Part shown: one piece after another, positions 28,771 through 40,745 of the stretch
Numbering within the stretch: the first letter of the stretch is position 1
Layout: the number at the start of each line of letters is the position of its first letter
Origin: Semisulcospira habei
Taxonomy: Eukaryota; Mollusca; Gastropoda; Semisulcospiridae
NCBI GenBank assembly: GCA_036245525.1
Contig: BTPG01000001.1
Location: 224,571,045-224,635,044 of the forward strand
Direction: 5' to 3'
DNA length: 64,000 nt
Notes under the pieces: model-generated
The model's database searches: none
The model's input: only the letters and a program-made list of their open reading frames with translations
What the model was told of the DNA's origin: nothing
Position numbers and translations under genes: made by a program

Positions 28771-30576
28771 ATGGAGTCGAACCCGGTAGAGGCTTATATT
28801 AAGCAAGGTGAGAGTCTAGGTGTTAAAGAGGACAAGCTTTTTTTTTATTACGTTCAGAAATGTAAGGATAGAGAGGACAGGGAGAGAGAAAGAGTCCTTA
28901 AGAAAGAGGAACTAGAGGTTCAGAGAGCCCTGAAAGAGAAAGAACCAGAGTATCATAAGGAGAGAGAAGAGAGAGAAATAGTCCTTAGGAAAGAGGAGTT
29001 AGAATTTCAGAGGGACAAGGAAGAGAAAAATAGGGAGTCGAACGAGAGAGATAGGGAGGTGCAGCTGCAGTTGGCTCGAGAAGCGGGCTCTAGGGCACCT
29101 CCAGATAGTGATTCGGTAGGTCGGGGAATACGCAATTTCCCTAGATTAGCAATGTTTAAGGAGTCTGTGGACTCCATTGTCGCTTTTCTGTGTCGATTTG
29201 AGGCTCATGCTTGGGCATTGAATTGGCCATCTGCCAACTGGCCCGTTTTGCTTTCGTCTGTTCTAGAAGGTCAGGCCTTGAGTCTTTTCCATAGCTTGAA
29301 CGTTTCGGCAAAGGTAGATTATTATACTTTGAAGGAATGTCTATTGCAGAAGTTCCAGTGTAGTGTGGAGGGATTTAGGGAACGCTTGAGAGCTTGTCGG
29401 CAAGAGACAGGGGAATCGTTTGTGTCGTTTGGCATATGGTTGTCCCACTTGCTCGTACGTTAGGTCGAACTGTCCAAGATCGACCGCACGTACGAGGCAT
29501 TATTTGATCTCGTTTTGGCGGAACAGTTCTTTGGTAGCGTTTTCAAGGATCTTGCTGTATTCTTGAGGGAACGTAATCTCAAGAGTACCGAGGAGCTAGT
29601 TCAGAACGCGGAGGCTTTTCGGCTAGCACATCCGACGAAAAACCTAGCGCTTAGGAGTGTGTCGCCGCCAGTCGGGTTGGTCGCCGCTAACACGACTGGG
29701 GGATATCGGGGAGTCAATATCTTGCGTGGGACCCAACTGTTTAACGCTAGAGGTACTTTCCGTTTTCGACGTGGGGATAGGGGTAAACACAGTGGCGGTC
29801 GCGATCCTTACGCACGAGGAGAGATATCTGGGCATGGGTACGGACGGGGTCGTATTGCCAATACGGACACTCAGTGTTTCGCGTGTCGGGAGTACAGTCA
29901 TTTCAGTCGAAGTGTCCTAACAGTAGTTCCGGCGCTCAATGTTTCACCTGTCAGGGATATAGTCATTTGTCTCATCAATGTCCTAGCGGTGGAGGGGGCG
30001 GAGCAACTCACTCACATTGCCAGCTTTGCAGTGTCAGTCGGAGGGAAACCACAGCTGGGCGGCGTATGTTCGGCTGACGGATGTGGTTGCCTACCGCCGG
30101 TGGACGGTGTTGTAAACAGATATCTCGTTTATGTTCTCCGTGACTCAGGTACAACGATCGCAGGGGTCAGACGTAGCCTCGTTAGGAAGGATCAGTTCAC
30201 GGGGGCGACGCAGAAAGTGATTTCGTTCTGAGGGAAGGTAGAATCTGTTCCTTTGGCCAAGATAGAGGTTGACTCCGACTTTTTCTCAGGGGATCTGATT
30301 TCTTGTGTCATCGACGAGCCAGTAGTTGACTTAGTTCTCGGTAACATGAAGGGTGTCCAGCCAGTCATCGGTATGTTTGGGGCGATTCAGCGAGCTCATG
30401 TTCCTCGCGGTGCAGTCGCATCACTCGCGACGAGAGCTCGGAGCACGCGTGATCGTGATCAAAAGGACCGTATTATTGCCGTCAAGAGTAAAGGGATCGG
30501 TCCGCGGGTTTGGCCCACCAGTTGGGTTGGCCAGAGGAGGAACGGACAGAAATGCCGCTCACCATCCAGTCTTTAG
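28771..30576 (+). pseudogene. Gag-protease polyprotein of inner retrotransposon, broken
   Basis: ATG 28771 opens a frame with an MESNPVEAYIKQ start, a long Glu/Arg coiled coil (residues 30-105) and a gag core ending LSHLLVR. A TAG follows at 29461, but the same frame continues (ELVQNAEAFRLAHPTKNL). Two CCHC zinc knuckles follow: CFACREYSHF in this frame and CFTCQGYSHLSHQC in another, implying a shift near 29895. The protease site reads DSGTTIAGV, then a TGA at 30229, then VDSDFFSGDLISCVIDEP. Pattern fits a Metaviridae/Gypsy-type gag-protease. No RT follows. Confidence 0.85.
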
Positions 30577-30794
30577 GTAGGTCGGTCAGTGCTGGTTCTC
30601 TCTACAGCGTGCCCATCGTTAGGTCTTTCCATAGTTCAGAGACATTATCGCGTTTGCTGTTCTGTTTTCGCATTTGCAGTGCGAGCAGAAAGTGTGAGTG
30701 GTGGTTTGGGGCTGTTTTTATCTTTTGTTCTGTTAGGATAATCTATTGCGATCGGTTAATCGGAAAAAGAAACTTGGTCTTTTCTTTTTTCACT
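30577..30794 (+). other. Retrotransposon 3' non-coding region
   Basis: No RT, RNase H or integrase motif in any frame between the protease remnant and the polypurine tract, indicating a large deletion of pol. Confidence 0.6.
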
Positions 30795-30807
30795 AGGAAG
30801 GGGGAAT
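30795..30807 (+). other. Polypurine tract
   Basis: AGGAAGGGGGAAT immediately upstream of the 3' LTR, the usual plus-strand primer site. Confidence 0.75.
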
Positions 30808-31223
30808 TGTGATGAAGCTCTATGCCCATGCATAGAGTTCACACAGGGTTTTTTGTGTTAAGGTCTTGTCAGCGGTTTGTCTTGTGACAAGTATTCTGTG
30901 TATGCACGAGGCCACGTGAAAGCATAGGGAGAGCGTTTTGCACGGGAGTTTTAGGCGAGAGCTAAGTCTATCAGAGGTCTAGATAGTTAGTACGGGGCTA
31001 TACTGTCAGTGAGGACAGACGTGTGTAAGATACCCTAGATATTCCAAGACTCTGAAACCTAGAATTCAGGTATGTTTTTATATGTATTAGTAATGGCTAC
31101 TGAGTTAAAGATAGTATGCGTTAGTAAGAGTTAATTCGGTTGTGTAGCGTTGACTGGTTTGGTTCAGTTATGTGGGTTTGGATTCGTTGAAGTAACCAGT
31201 GTTTTTCCTATGTGGTTATTTAC

Positions 31224-31227
31224 CGAG

Positions 31228-31266
<39 letters not shown>

Positions 31267-31893
31267 TTAATAATAATAATAATAATAATACATACATACA
31301 TACATACATACATACATACATACATACATACATACATACATACATACATACATACATACATACTTCTTGTATAGCGCTCTTCTCCAGGAAAACACTGTAC
31401 TCACCGCGCATGCACAACAGCACACCCTTTCTCTCAGACACACGCATAATTATACACTACTTTAACATTATACACCCCATCCCTTCCCAATACCTTACAT
31501 TCACTTCCTCTGGGATCAGAATAAATGGCAGGCTGTCAACAGTAAGCTAATTATGAGCTAAGTGTTAAATGCCCGACAGAAAAGAAAAGTCTTTAAGCGA
31601 GCTTTGAACTGTGACAATGTGGGCAGATTCCACATTTCAGTTGGCACCGTGTTCCACACACTTGGGGCTAAAAAGGTGAAATAACGCTCCCCGGCAGTTT
31701 TCATGTTAAGCTTCGGGATTTTTAAAAGTTATTCACTGGAGGAACGGAGGGTGCGTGATGGCTGATAAACAGACAGCTTGGCAGAGAGGTACGGTGGGAT
31801 AGAGCCGTGAAAATGTCGATAGGCGAAAATTGCAATTTTGTACTGGCAGCGGAATTTTACGGGCAGCAAATACAGCTGCATCAGTAAAAGCTA
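31224..31893 (-). mobile_element. LINE 3' fragment in the 3' LTR
   Basis: Minus strand: an RT C-terminal region with YKIAIFAYRHFHGSIPPYL, QPSRTLRSSS, GERYFTFLAPSVWNTVP and LSQFKARLKTFLFCRAF. Then an AGCGCTATACAAG end and (TATG)n/(TTA)n tail on the left. It replaces a few bases of LTR between GAGAT and CTAAGGAATG relative to the 5' LTR. Confidence 0.85.
31229..31361. repeat. (ATA)n then (CATA)n microsatellite
   Basis: Trinucleotide tract 31229-31289 followed by a tetranucleotide tract to 31361, forming the 3' tail of the LINE fragment. Confidence 0.95.
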
Positions 31894-32055
31894 AGGAATG
31901 TTAGGTGTGTATGCCTAAGTCGTTATGAAGGTAGCACGTGGGTAAGTATAGTCTTTTCTAATGTATGAAATAATGTATGGCGAGTGTTAGGTTATAGCCT
32001 GTTTCAATGTAATGACAGAGCTATGGGGTGTCACGAAAGTAGTTCGGGTTATGAA

Positions 32056-32058
<3 letters not shown>

Positions 32059-32122
<64 letters not shown>
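32059..32122. repeat. (GT)n microsatellite inside the 3' LTR
   Basis: About 60 bp here versus a GTGTGTGTGTG stub at the same point in the 5' LTR (25370-25381). Confidence 0.95.
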
Positions 32123-32126
<4 letters not shown>

Positions 32127-32743
32127 AACGTGTGAGAGTTATGTGTATCAGCCAGGTTACGTAATGTACGTCATATCATCCAATATGTGTGTGTTTAGCA
32201 AGTGTTATGATATTAGGACTTTATTGTACAGAGTGCTTGTGTGGAGCGGAGCGACGGACACCGAGACATCAGTCAACAGAGACTACCGCCGAGGGACCTA
32301 CTGAGAGGTCGTTTCTTCACTCAGGGAGTGAGCGACCGGTGCCGAGACACCCGGGTCAGCAGGGACTGCGCCACGGAGCGAGTCAGGAGGATGTCCACGG
32401 TACGATAAACGGGACGACTCGGAAGCGTGCGACGACGTGGGAGGACAGAACGTTACCAAGCGAGAACACCAGTAAAACAGGTTGGATTGTGAGAGACAAT
32501 TACCTAGCCTGGCGTTTACATTGTGTATGTGGTGTTGATGTGCTTGTAGTGTGGGAAGGTGTGGTGTACATAATTTTGATATTGTTTCTTTGTTTTATTT
32601 ATTTAAAGGCCCATAGTAGAAAGAGAGCTAGTGTGTTGAGTTAACCGCGTGAATGCGCCCGACTGAGTCAGTGGTGGTGTATGCGTCTGTTGTGCGAGAG
32701 TCTGTACGTGCGACTGGGGCAAGTCTGCGTGCGTTACAATGTT

Positions 32744-33010
32744 TCTCTGCCTCTTTCACTGTTTCTCTGCCTCTTCTCGCTGTTCTGCTTCTGCTTGAAT
32801 TTCGAGTTTCTTGATCTCACGCTCTTTGGCTCTTTCTTCTTCTCTCTCCAATCTCTTCTCTTCTTCTCTCTCCAGACTCTTTTCTTTTTCTCTCTCCTTA
32901 ACAAACTCCGGGAGTTGAGTTCCCTCTAGTCCGCATTCCTTTCCAAAGGAATGTCTAAATTTCCGATGTCGCCATCTCTGCGTTTCAGTGCTGGCTGTTG
33001 TCTCCGGCTA
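32744..33010 (-). pseudogene. Gag fragment of the outer retrotransposon (upstream part)
   Basis: Minus-strand translation is a Glu/Arg/Lys coiled coil (RLEREEERAKEREIKKLE, then IQAEAEQREEAEK), the N-terminal style of this gag family. An ATG-like start lies near 32980 with frame-breaking stops. The gene is cut at 32743 by the ATGTT-flanked insertion and resumes at 4830. Confidence 0.65.
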
Positions 33011-33036
33011 TCCTTTCCACTGAGCCAACTGAAGAA

Positions 33037-33054
33037 ATCCCGTCGGAGGTGCCA
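33037..33054 (-). other. Primer-binding site of outer retrotransposon
   Basis: TGGCACCTCCGACGGGAT on the minus strand, two bases inside the LTR end ACA; an 18-base length and TGG start fit a tRNA primer. Confidence 0.65.
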
Positions 33055-33056
33055 AA

Positions 33057-33590
33057 TGTTACGTGGTAGTCGTAGTCGTAGTATGACACAATCACACCAG
33101 ATGAACGCACGTATGGTTCTTGTAAAGAAACTTTACTCAGCTGCAACTCGTCACACCTGGCATAAGGTTGTAGTCCACACTGGAGTAACAGTTCCAACAA
33201 TATTTTATTGCAGCGATGCGATCTCCTCACAATGCATCCACAAATGCACCAACACTGATAGACTGTCTCCTCTACAATGCATCAACACTTTTGACACACC
33301 TCGCCTCTCATACAATGTACACACATACTTCCTAACACAACCAATCAGAAAAGAATACAGTCTTTTATACAATTACAGATTTCAAAAATAATCCAGCAAA
33401 TTCTCCCAACACAATCGATCAGAAAAGACAACGTAACCAAAACTCATTAATTTAAAAGAATACACTAGAATAAACTACAAATGTCCACTACATTTTAAGC
33501 GTCTTTGATACAATGTTACGAAATGTAGCCGACACTTTGACGTCATATCTGTGGTCACTAGAAAGATCGCGACCCTGTTCGAACCTTCCA
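33057..33590 (-). repeat. 5' LTR of the outer retrotransposon
   Basis: TGGAAGG...GTAACA on the minus strand, 534 bp, colinear with 4098-4622. Flanking similarity ends exactly at 33590, matching 4622 on the other side. Confidence 0.87.
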
Positions 33591-34009
33591 GTCTAATCAT
33601 AGTGAAACTACGCGACACAACAAAAATCGATCGCAATTCTCCTACTAAAAGGTACGTAATTATTATCCAAAACAACTTAAATGAATATCGGTTCTTTTCT
33701 ATGAATAACACAACCACAAACGTAACAATTTTCAACAATATGTGCCGTCGAAACGCGCGAGATTAACAATAGCGCAGGCCTTCCCCCATCGAGACTGACG
33801 CACCAAGGTCAATGTCACACGATCATCGCTTAAATGCCATTGGGGCACAATGGTTACTTTGACCTCCCTCAAGCCTACAAGGGTCCGTGTAGCAAACCAC
33901 TGCTACCAATAGTGTACTTTTTCTTCATTCCTCCGCTATTTTCGTTTTTCAAAAAAAGTCAAGCTGAAATCATCCGAACTGGATCACACCAGAAATGGCT
34001 GACGTCAAA
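33591..34009. other. Intronic DNA, nothing recognised
   Basis: No gene, exon or repeat identified. Confidence 0.45.
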
Positions 34010-34123
34010 ATAATATTATATTATATTATATTATATTATATTATATTATATTATATTATATTATATTATATTATATTATATTATATTATATTATATTATA
34101 TTATATTATATTATATTATATTA
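34010..34123. repeat. (TTATA)n microsatellite
   Basis: About 23 perfect pentamer units, merging with the left end of the adjacent fold-back element whose terminus is TTATATTG. Confidence 0.95.
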
Positions 34124-34297
34124 TATTATATTGTGCAACATTTTGCTTGATATAGTGCCAAAAAAGGCAGATGTGATTACGAGACCCGAACCAAAATGTC
34201 CGAGTTGTAAGACGAGGACAGTTTTGATTTGGGTCAAGTAATCACATCTGTCGGTTATCAGCACTATATCAAGCAAAATGTTGCTCAATATAATTTT
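34124..34297. repeat. Fold-back MITE-like hairpin, 174 bp
   Basis: Arms of about 75 bp pair almost throughout. GCAACATTTTGCTTGATATA at 34135 is inverted at 34265-34284, and CAGATGTGATTAC near 34168 is inverted as GTAATCACATCTG near 34238. The centre is a short GAGTTGTAAGACGA loop. No coding capacity. Confidence 0.85.
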
Positions 34298-37200
34298 ATG
34301 TACCCAGTCCAAAACAAAACTATGCCTCGCCTCATTCATTTTTCAGCTGATTGCGGTGTTCAGACAAAACAATTGAATGGCAGACGACATATCGCTGTCG
34401 ACTCGGCGCTTAATTTCGTCTGACTATAAAGACATCGGTGCTTTGTATAATCGTGCGCGTAACTGAGTAAATTCTACTTGTAAACAGGTCACATATAATT
34501 GCGGAAAATGCCAGCAAGTTTTTTTTTTGTTGTTTTTTTAGTTCTTTTCCCATGTTATCGATATCGGCAGTTGACATATCGTCAATTTCACAAGTCAGTG
34601 CAGCGACTGGCCTATGGTCTCCGTTCGTGTGTGTGTATGTAAGGCTATAAATTTTGAGCGTCGGTAAAAACAAAGATGTATTTCATTACTACTACACATA
34701 CGGAGCTTAATGTTACAGTATGAAAATATTTCGCGTTTCAGTTTTGAGAAATGCAAGTATCACGACTGACGGATCGAGTCTTTTTGGCGCGCAAGGGATT
34801 TGGGGAAGTAAAGTATATCAAGCAAATTCATGAATATTAATTTGCTTGTTATACAATGTATCAATACATGTGTCAAAGAAGGACAAACTTTATGGAGTGG
34901 GTACATACATGTATAATACCATGAGTCTATTACCATAAGTATGCAACGCCTATCGAAAAAGTAGACGCCTAGTGTCGCGTTCGACACGCGTTTGAACAGG
35001 TATTCTCAAAGTGTCTATTTTAAGAGAGCTCATAATTTATGTAGACCTAATGACAAAAGAAAATCACGCCTAGAAACACATACATCTTTTACGCAATAAA
35101 ATGTTTGTCTTGTGACGTACTGGCATTATTACGGCATGAACGTTCTAGGCATGACATTTTGAAGACACGCTTTTGTTGTACAGTGCAGGATTTAGCGTGG
35201 TGTGTGTGTTAGTGTGTATGGGGAAAGGAGGCGGAGGTGTGCGTGTGTGAGGATGGTGGAGGGGGTGGGGGGGGGGGGTGGTACGGTCTGTTGAGGGGGT
35301 GGGTGGTGGGGGGGGGGAGTGGCAAATGGCTGCATTAGATGATAAAAGGGAAAGATGCAATGCTCTCTTTTCTTCTGCACCTGCACAGACGTAGCAAAGC
35401 AAACAAAAATCTTGCTCAAGGCCGGTCTCGTAATTATCAGACAGAAGAGTAGTTGCCGTCTGATTACATCTGACACGTCAGTTTCTCTGCGTCTTCGATC
35501 TTTTTCCGCAAAAAGAATCACGTAGCATTGAATGGTTGCATTTGTCCCCATGTTGATTACTATATGATTACATCACCGTACCTAAGACAATGACGTGGTG
35601 TCGGGAAATTCTAAGCAACCTTCCCATCATGCCAGCCTGATTTGTGTTTTTTGAAGTCTGCGTACATGTTTTTTACGTCACTACGGAACCTCTAAGGTAG
35701 GGCGATCAAACATCACGCGTCGACTAAAGTTACAACATGTTAATACCTGTGCGGAACATGTGTTGCATATTTATAGTTATAGTAATAGACTATGATTATA
35801 CAAGAGACTAATGAATTAAGGTATCCGAATTGTGGAAGACCCTTTAGCACCTCCAATAATGTCACTTCCGCAGTTGCCCCTCGCATATTTTCTTTCACCT
35901 CTGATGATGAAAAACATGGGACGCTTGCTGTTGTTTGGATTGTGTTACACTGTCTGTATCAATCATAGTGGACATGCATATTATTTAATTGCAACCTTCG
36001 GAATCCTATCTGTAGTCAGTTAGCGAAAACATGTACTAGCCTGCTGTTGTCTATCAACCCTAACCATACAGTTTTAACTTTCAGCCAGCTAAGCTCACTG
36101 AAACAAACGAAATCCACCTCCCATATGTCTCCGTTTCTTTGAAATGTTGTCAATAGAACGCGAAAACCGGAAATAAATATATTCAAAAGGATAGGAAGGA
36201 AGTTAGTTTTACATTTACCTTAGAGTACACTCAAACTCTGCTGCGGTACTCACAGAATGGACACGTCAGGATGCAAATGTGGTACTACAAACGAAGTGCC
36301 GTATTTGTGTCAAGCACAAGGGACAGATTTCCCTTTCACGGTTGTTTTTAGAAAAAAATATACAACTGTATAAGTGACGTTTTTGATTACTTTTTTTAAA
36401 AAAAAAAACATTATTGCGTCACAGTAATACGTTTTGTATATCTTGCTAAGGAAGTGCGGTGTTTCATCCCCATTATTTTCGTGTCCCTGATGGCTTAGAC
36501 TGGCTAGATTGGCGCGCTTTTACAATCCTTATTAAAATGCAAGCAGGTGCGTGTATCCACAAACTGATTTTACAGTTATTTCATAACACGGTGAGGCAAA
36601 TTAACGAATTATAATGGCAATATACCATCGCAGTACAGCTTTTATATCCATATGGTAAATATTGTGAGCCTGCCCACGACATGGGGAATTTGTATAGGAT
36701 GGTTTGTCGATTTTGCTGTACAGTAGTAAAGATTTTGTGAAAAGACAAGAACTAGCCATGTTCAATACCCTAAATAAATTTAGCCCAGGCGGATTTCAGT
36801 ATCGAGGTCAAGCATGCAGACTGCATGTATGCCTGTGCTATTTCAGGTTTGAAAACTTAGCCAATTTACGTGAAAATGGATCTTTATTATACTGGGCTTA
36901 ATATATTTGGCACATTTAGGGATGTAAACTCAGTCACTTCATGAACAAAATCGGCATTTTTACACATGTACAACAAAACTGACACATTGTTCGAGTTTAT
37001 TAAAAGTACATCGTATTGGGCCAACTGTCACTCAATGCTATTTGTTTTAATATTGATATAGAAAAGTTGTTCTTCGCTGAGTTATCTGCGATACACGTTG
37101 CGTACTCCGATGTCAAAGGACATATACTACAGTAATTTAGAACAGGCTATCTGAAAACGCAGAGCTTGGCTGTTCAACTATGGGCACGGAAACCGTTTCC

Positions 37201-37671
37201 ATAATGATGACAACAACTAAAGAAAATGTCCTTTGACCCCATGCGTGGGTTTTGTGTTCTCAATGCTAATTACTGTAGAATGCATGAGGCTACATTTTGT
37301 GTGACGGTGTATAATCAAGACCTGCCAGCTCAGGTCAGTCTCAGTTTGACTGTTTAATGGCTGGCCTTTCCAAATCCATAGCTGTTAATAACCCTTCAAA
37401 CACGCATTTGGTTTGAAGGACACAGGCAAGAGAAACCATTTTACCAAAACGTAATAATACTAATCTATATTCAGTTATGTTCTTTAAACGGTAATAACAA
37501 GTGTTTGAGAGGTTAATTGGGCTATCGGATTTGTAAATATCAGCAACTGACAATATTAGATCAAACATATAGATGGATGGTGAGAGAGAATTTAACTTAA
37601 TGGAGTGTTAAAAGGAAAATGTCATTGTAATCTTTTTTCTCCATTCTCATCAACCCCATCATTGTGATCAT
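34298..37671. other. Intronic DNA without recognised genes
   Basis: Only short chance frames. Notable composition: a (GT)/(G)n-rich strip at 35197-35320, AT-rich elsewhere. No exon with domain support was found. Confidence 0.45.
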
Positions 37672-37932
37672 CAGACCAAAAAGGTGACTGGAAGCGTATA
37701 GAATGCAAAGAAAAGCCCAAGAAACATGCTTAAAATGGACAATTAATACACAATTTATTAAACTTTAAGGTTCTAACTGTGCGTTTTTTAAACCCATTTA
37801 ATATCACAATTGCTGCTTCTATTTTAAATCAAAGATAAGTAGAAGCTTGTTTTCTTGTCTGTATGTTCATTTTCAAATTTAATACATTGTGTTGTAAAGC
37901 GTGTTTCTTTCTATGTTGAGATTTTCTTTGCA
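37672..37932 (+). repeat. Second copy of the fold-back family beside the 1519 exon
   Basis: GACCAAAAAGGTGACTG then AGCGT and AATGCAAAGAA parallel the minus strand of 1480-1530. CAATTTATTAA and an inverted CATTGTGTTGTAAAGCGTGT follow, giving diverged arms about 150 bp apart. Opposite orientation to the first copy. Confidence 0.65.
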
Positions 37933-38091
37933 TCATCGTCTCTAATTTTAATGTTAGATGATGATGACGCATACATCATCTATATTTTGGAATTAAACGG
38001 CCGGCATAGTATGGCACATTTAATGTTGTATTCTTATTAGTTTTGGATCTGTATTGAATGTCTCTTTTGACAAAAGAAATCAACAACTTAC

Positions 38092-38298
38092 GATCACAAA
38101 GTGAGTCATTGCCAGATTTGCGGGTGAATCCCGGACGACAGGCACAGTTAGAGGCATAGTTCCCGCTGCAGTCTCCCGGCCAGCAGTGATGACGTACCCA
38201 TGAACACGCCTCTGGAACATGATACTTTGAATTAATGAAACTGTGTTTTATAACGGCAGAGATGTTAACACAGTCAAAGACGCCATTTTCGCATCTGC
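38092..38298 (-). CDS. Host gene exon: EGF-like/cysteine-rich module
   Basis: Acceptor TTCTTTAAAG and donor GTAAGTTG on the minus strand, phase 1 at both ends. The 69-residue segment has cysteines at CENGVFDC, CSWVRHHCWPGDC and CACRPGF, ending SLCD, an EGF-type spacing in its second half. It follows the third sushi exon (47472-47645) and precedes the exon at 1519-1829 across about 36 kb. Likely extracellular. Confidence 0.72.
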
Positions 38299-38582
38299 CT
38301 TTAAAGAAAAACAAACAAGGGAAGACAACAACAACAAAAAACACAAAAAACAACAACGAACAAACAACTAATGAGAAGGGGGAATACAACAATGCTTGAA
38401 AAGAGAATACAGCAGTATGAAATTCTTTGAAATTCAAATTCTTTGATGATGATGATGATGATGATAGAACTTTATTGCCATATATAATAATACATTGGGA
38501 AATCGTTGCGGTGCTGCGCAACACAAAAAGAAGAACATTAAACACATCAAAATATAACAAAATATAATTAAACTACTCACGT

Positions 38583-38583
<1 letters not shown>

Positions 38584-38676
<93 letters not shown>
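38584..38676. repeat. (AC)n microsatellite
   Basis: Near-perfect 90-bp dinucleotide tract. Confidence 0.97.
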
Positions 38677-39852
<1,176 letters not shown>

Positions 39853-39854
39853 TT

Positions 39855-40296
39855 AATTGATTGATTGTACATTGCTTAACGTCCCGACAGCAACAAGTCT
39901 TTCTCTGGACGTGCCTGCACTGCTTGTGAAAAAAAGCAACTAAACAGAATATTGAATGTATGTCGCCAGCCGGTTAAACAAACCTACGATATATGGCCTA
40001 AATAACGCTAAGACCATTTAGCAACACACATCCAATATCAAGAGCTACAGGCAGCGCAGACAGTAGGGAGAGTTTAGAATAGGAAAATACTGGTGAATGG
40101 ACCACGGGTAGACAGAAACACATGCCCCAGAATAGAGTTAGTTAGTTATTTGGGTTTAACGCCGAGCAGGCAACAAAGGCCATCTCACGGCGGTGCCCCA
40201 GAATAGAGAGGAAAACCCACCCTGTGGGGCTGACCAGGGTGACCCTGGGAACTAAAAAGTAGTTAACCCCACCCAAGTCCCCCAGAGCAGACCCAT
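39855..40296 (+). mobile_element. SINE, second copy, itself interrupted by a mini-SINE
   Basis: Matches 25665-25998: ATTGATTGATTGTACATTGC, CTTAACGTCCCGACAGCAAC, TGCCCCAG, GACCAGGGTGACCCTGGGAAC. It has a 56-bp mini-SINE insertion at 40138-40193 and small indels. Its right end abuts a LINE reverse-transcriptase fragment. Confidence 0.85.
40138..40193 (+). mobile_element. Mini-SINE, 56 bp, with 15-bp TSD
   Basis: Flanked by TGCCCCAGAATAGAG at 40123-40137 and 40194-40208. The 25.7-kb SINE copy lacks the insert, giving a clean empty site. The element is TTAGTTAGTTATTTGGG plus TTTAACGCCGAGCAGGC and a GGCCATCTCACGGCGG end. Confidence 0.9.
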
Positions 40297-40299
40297 TTG

Positions 40300-40555
40300 G
40301 GGTTTATAATACGTCTTAGAAAATACAGTCGTTGCTGTGATTTTTCCACTAAAGAATCAACGTTTTTCTCCCATTTAAGATCGTTTGAGATGTGGGTGCC
40401 GAGAAACTTGAAACAATCAACAATTTCAACATGGCTACCATGAATAGTCAGGGTAACAATGTCATTTTTGATTTTCATGAAATCCATGACCATTTCTTTC
40501 GATTTTTGGCACATTCAGGTCAAGGTTATTGTCAGAACACCAGCCAACAAGTTCA

Positions 40556-40560
<5 letters not shown>
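40300..40560 (-). mobile_element. LINE reverse-transcriptase fragment
   Basis: Minus-strand translation: [65 protein letters not shown]. This is the thumb/post-palm region of a CR1/Rex1-type reverse transcriptase with one frameshift. Truncated on the right by a (CT)n tract and on the left by the SINE. Confidence 0.8.
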
Positions 40561-40652
<92 letters not shown>

Positions 40653-40680
40653 GTTCTATGCAAGGACAATAAATCAACGC
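40561..40680. repeat. (CT)n microsatellite with conserved tail
   Basis: (CT)n 40561-40651 is followed by TAGTTCTATGCAAGGACAAT then AAATCAAC. The same tail follows (CT)n at 47916-47941, so the pair is a dispersed unit. Confidence 0.9.
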
Positions 40681-40745
40681 AAACAAACATCGAATGAACA
40701 TATTATCGTAATGTATGCATGTGCATTCACGCATTCATATTACGG

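Larger units (their letters stand above)
4836..32738 (+). mobile_element. Inner LTR retrotransposon (gag-protease only), interrupted by a Polinton
   Basis: Full boundaries are visible: TSD ATGTT, 5' LTR TGTGATG...GTTACA (4836-4959 plus 24889-26368), a TGG primer-binding site at 26370, a long leader, gag-protease (28771-30576), an A/G-rich tract, a 3' LTR (30808-32738) and TSD ATGTT. No reverse transcriptase, RNase H or integrase is recognisable between protease and 3' LTR, so this copy is non-autonomous. Its 5' LTR was later split by the Polinton. The two LTRs also carry different secondary insertions: a SINE in the 5' LTR, and a LINE tail and an expanded (GT)n in the 3' LTR. Confidence 0.9.
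30808..32738 (+). repeat. 3' LTR of inner retrotransposon
   Basis: Begins TGTGATGAAGC and ends GCGTTACA, followed by the TSD ATGTT. It provides the uninterrupted reference for the Polinton and SINE insertion sites of the 5' LTR. It contains its own LINE-tail insertion (31224-31893) and an expanded (GT)n. Confidence 0.93.
4098..33590 (-). mobile_element. Outer LTR retrotransposon (Gypsy-like, internally deleted), interrupted by nested elements
   Basis: Two direct copies of one LTR (about 4098-4622 and 33057-33590) bracket a broken minus-strand gag. The 5' LTR is the right-hand one. It starts TGGAAGG at 33590 and ends GTAACA at 33057, followed two bases later by a TGGCACCTCC primer-binding site and gag. 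The gag is split by the plus-strand retrotransposon at 4836-32738. At the far end gag runs straight into the 3' LTR with no protease, RT or integrase, so the copy had lost most of its coding region. Clean TSDs were not found. Confidence 0.8.

Noticed and set aside
28700..30800. Search for reverse transcriptase or integrase of the inner LTR element
   Set aside because: No YxDD, RNase H or DDE motif in any frame; element judged gag-protease only.
31150..31550. Poly-Asn/Ile and Met-Tyr-Val-Cys frames
   Set aside because: Translation of (ATA)n and (CATA)n in a LINE tail.
35145..35551. Pro-rich frame on the minus strand
   Set aside because: Low-complexity C-rich strip with no domain or splice support.
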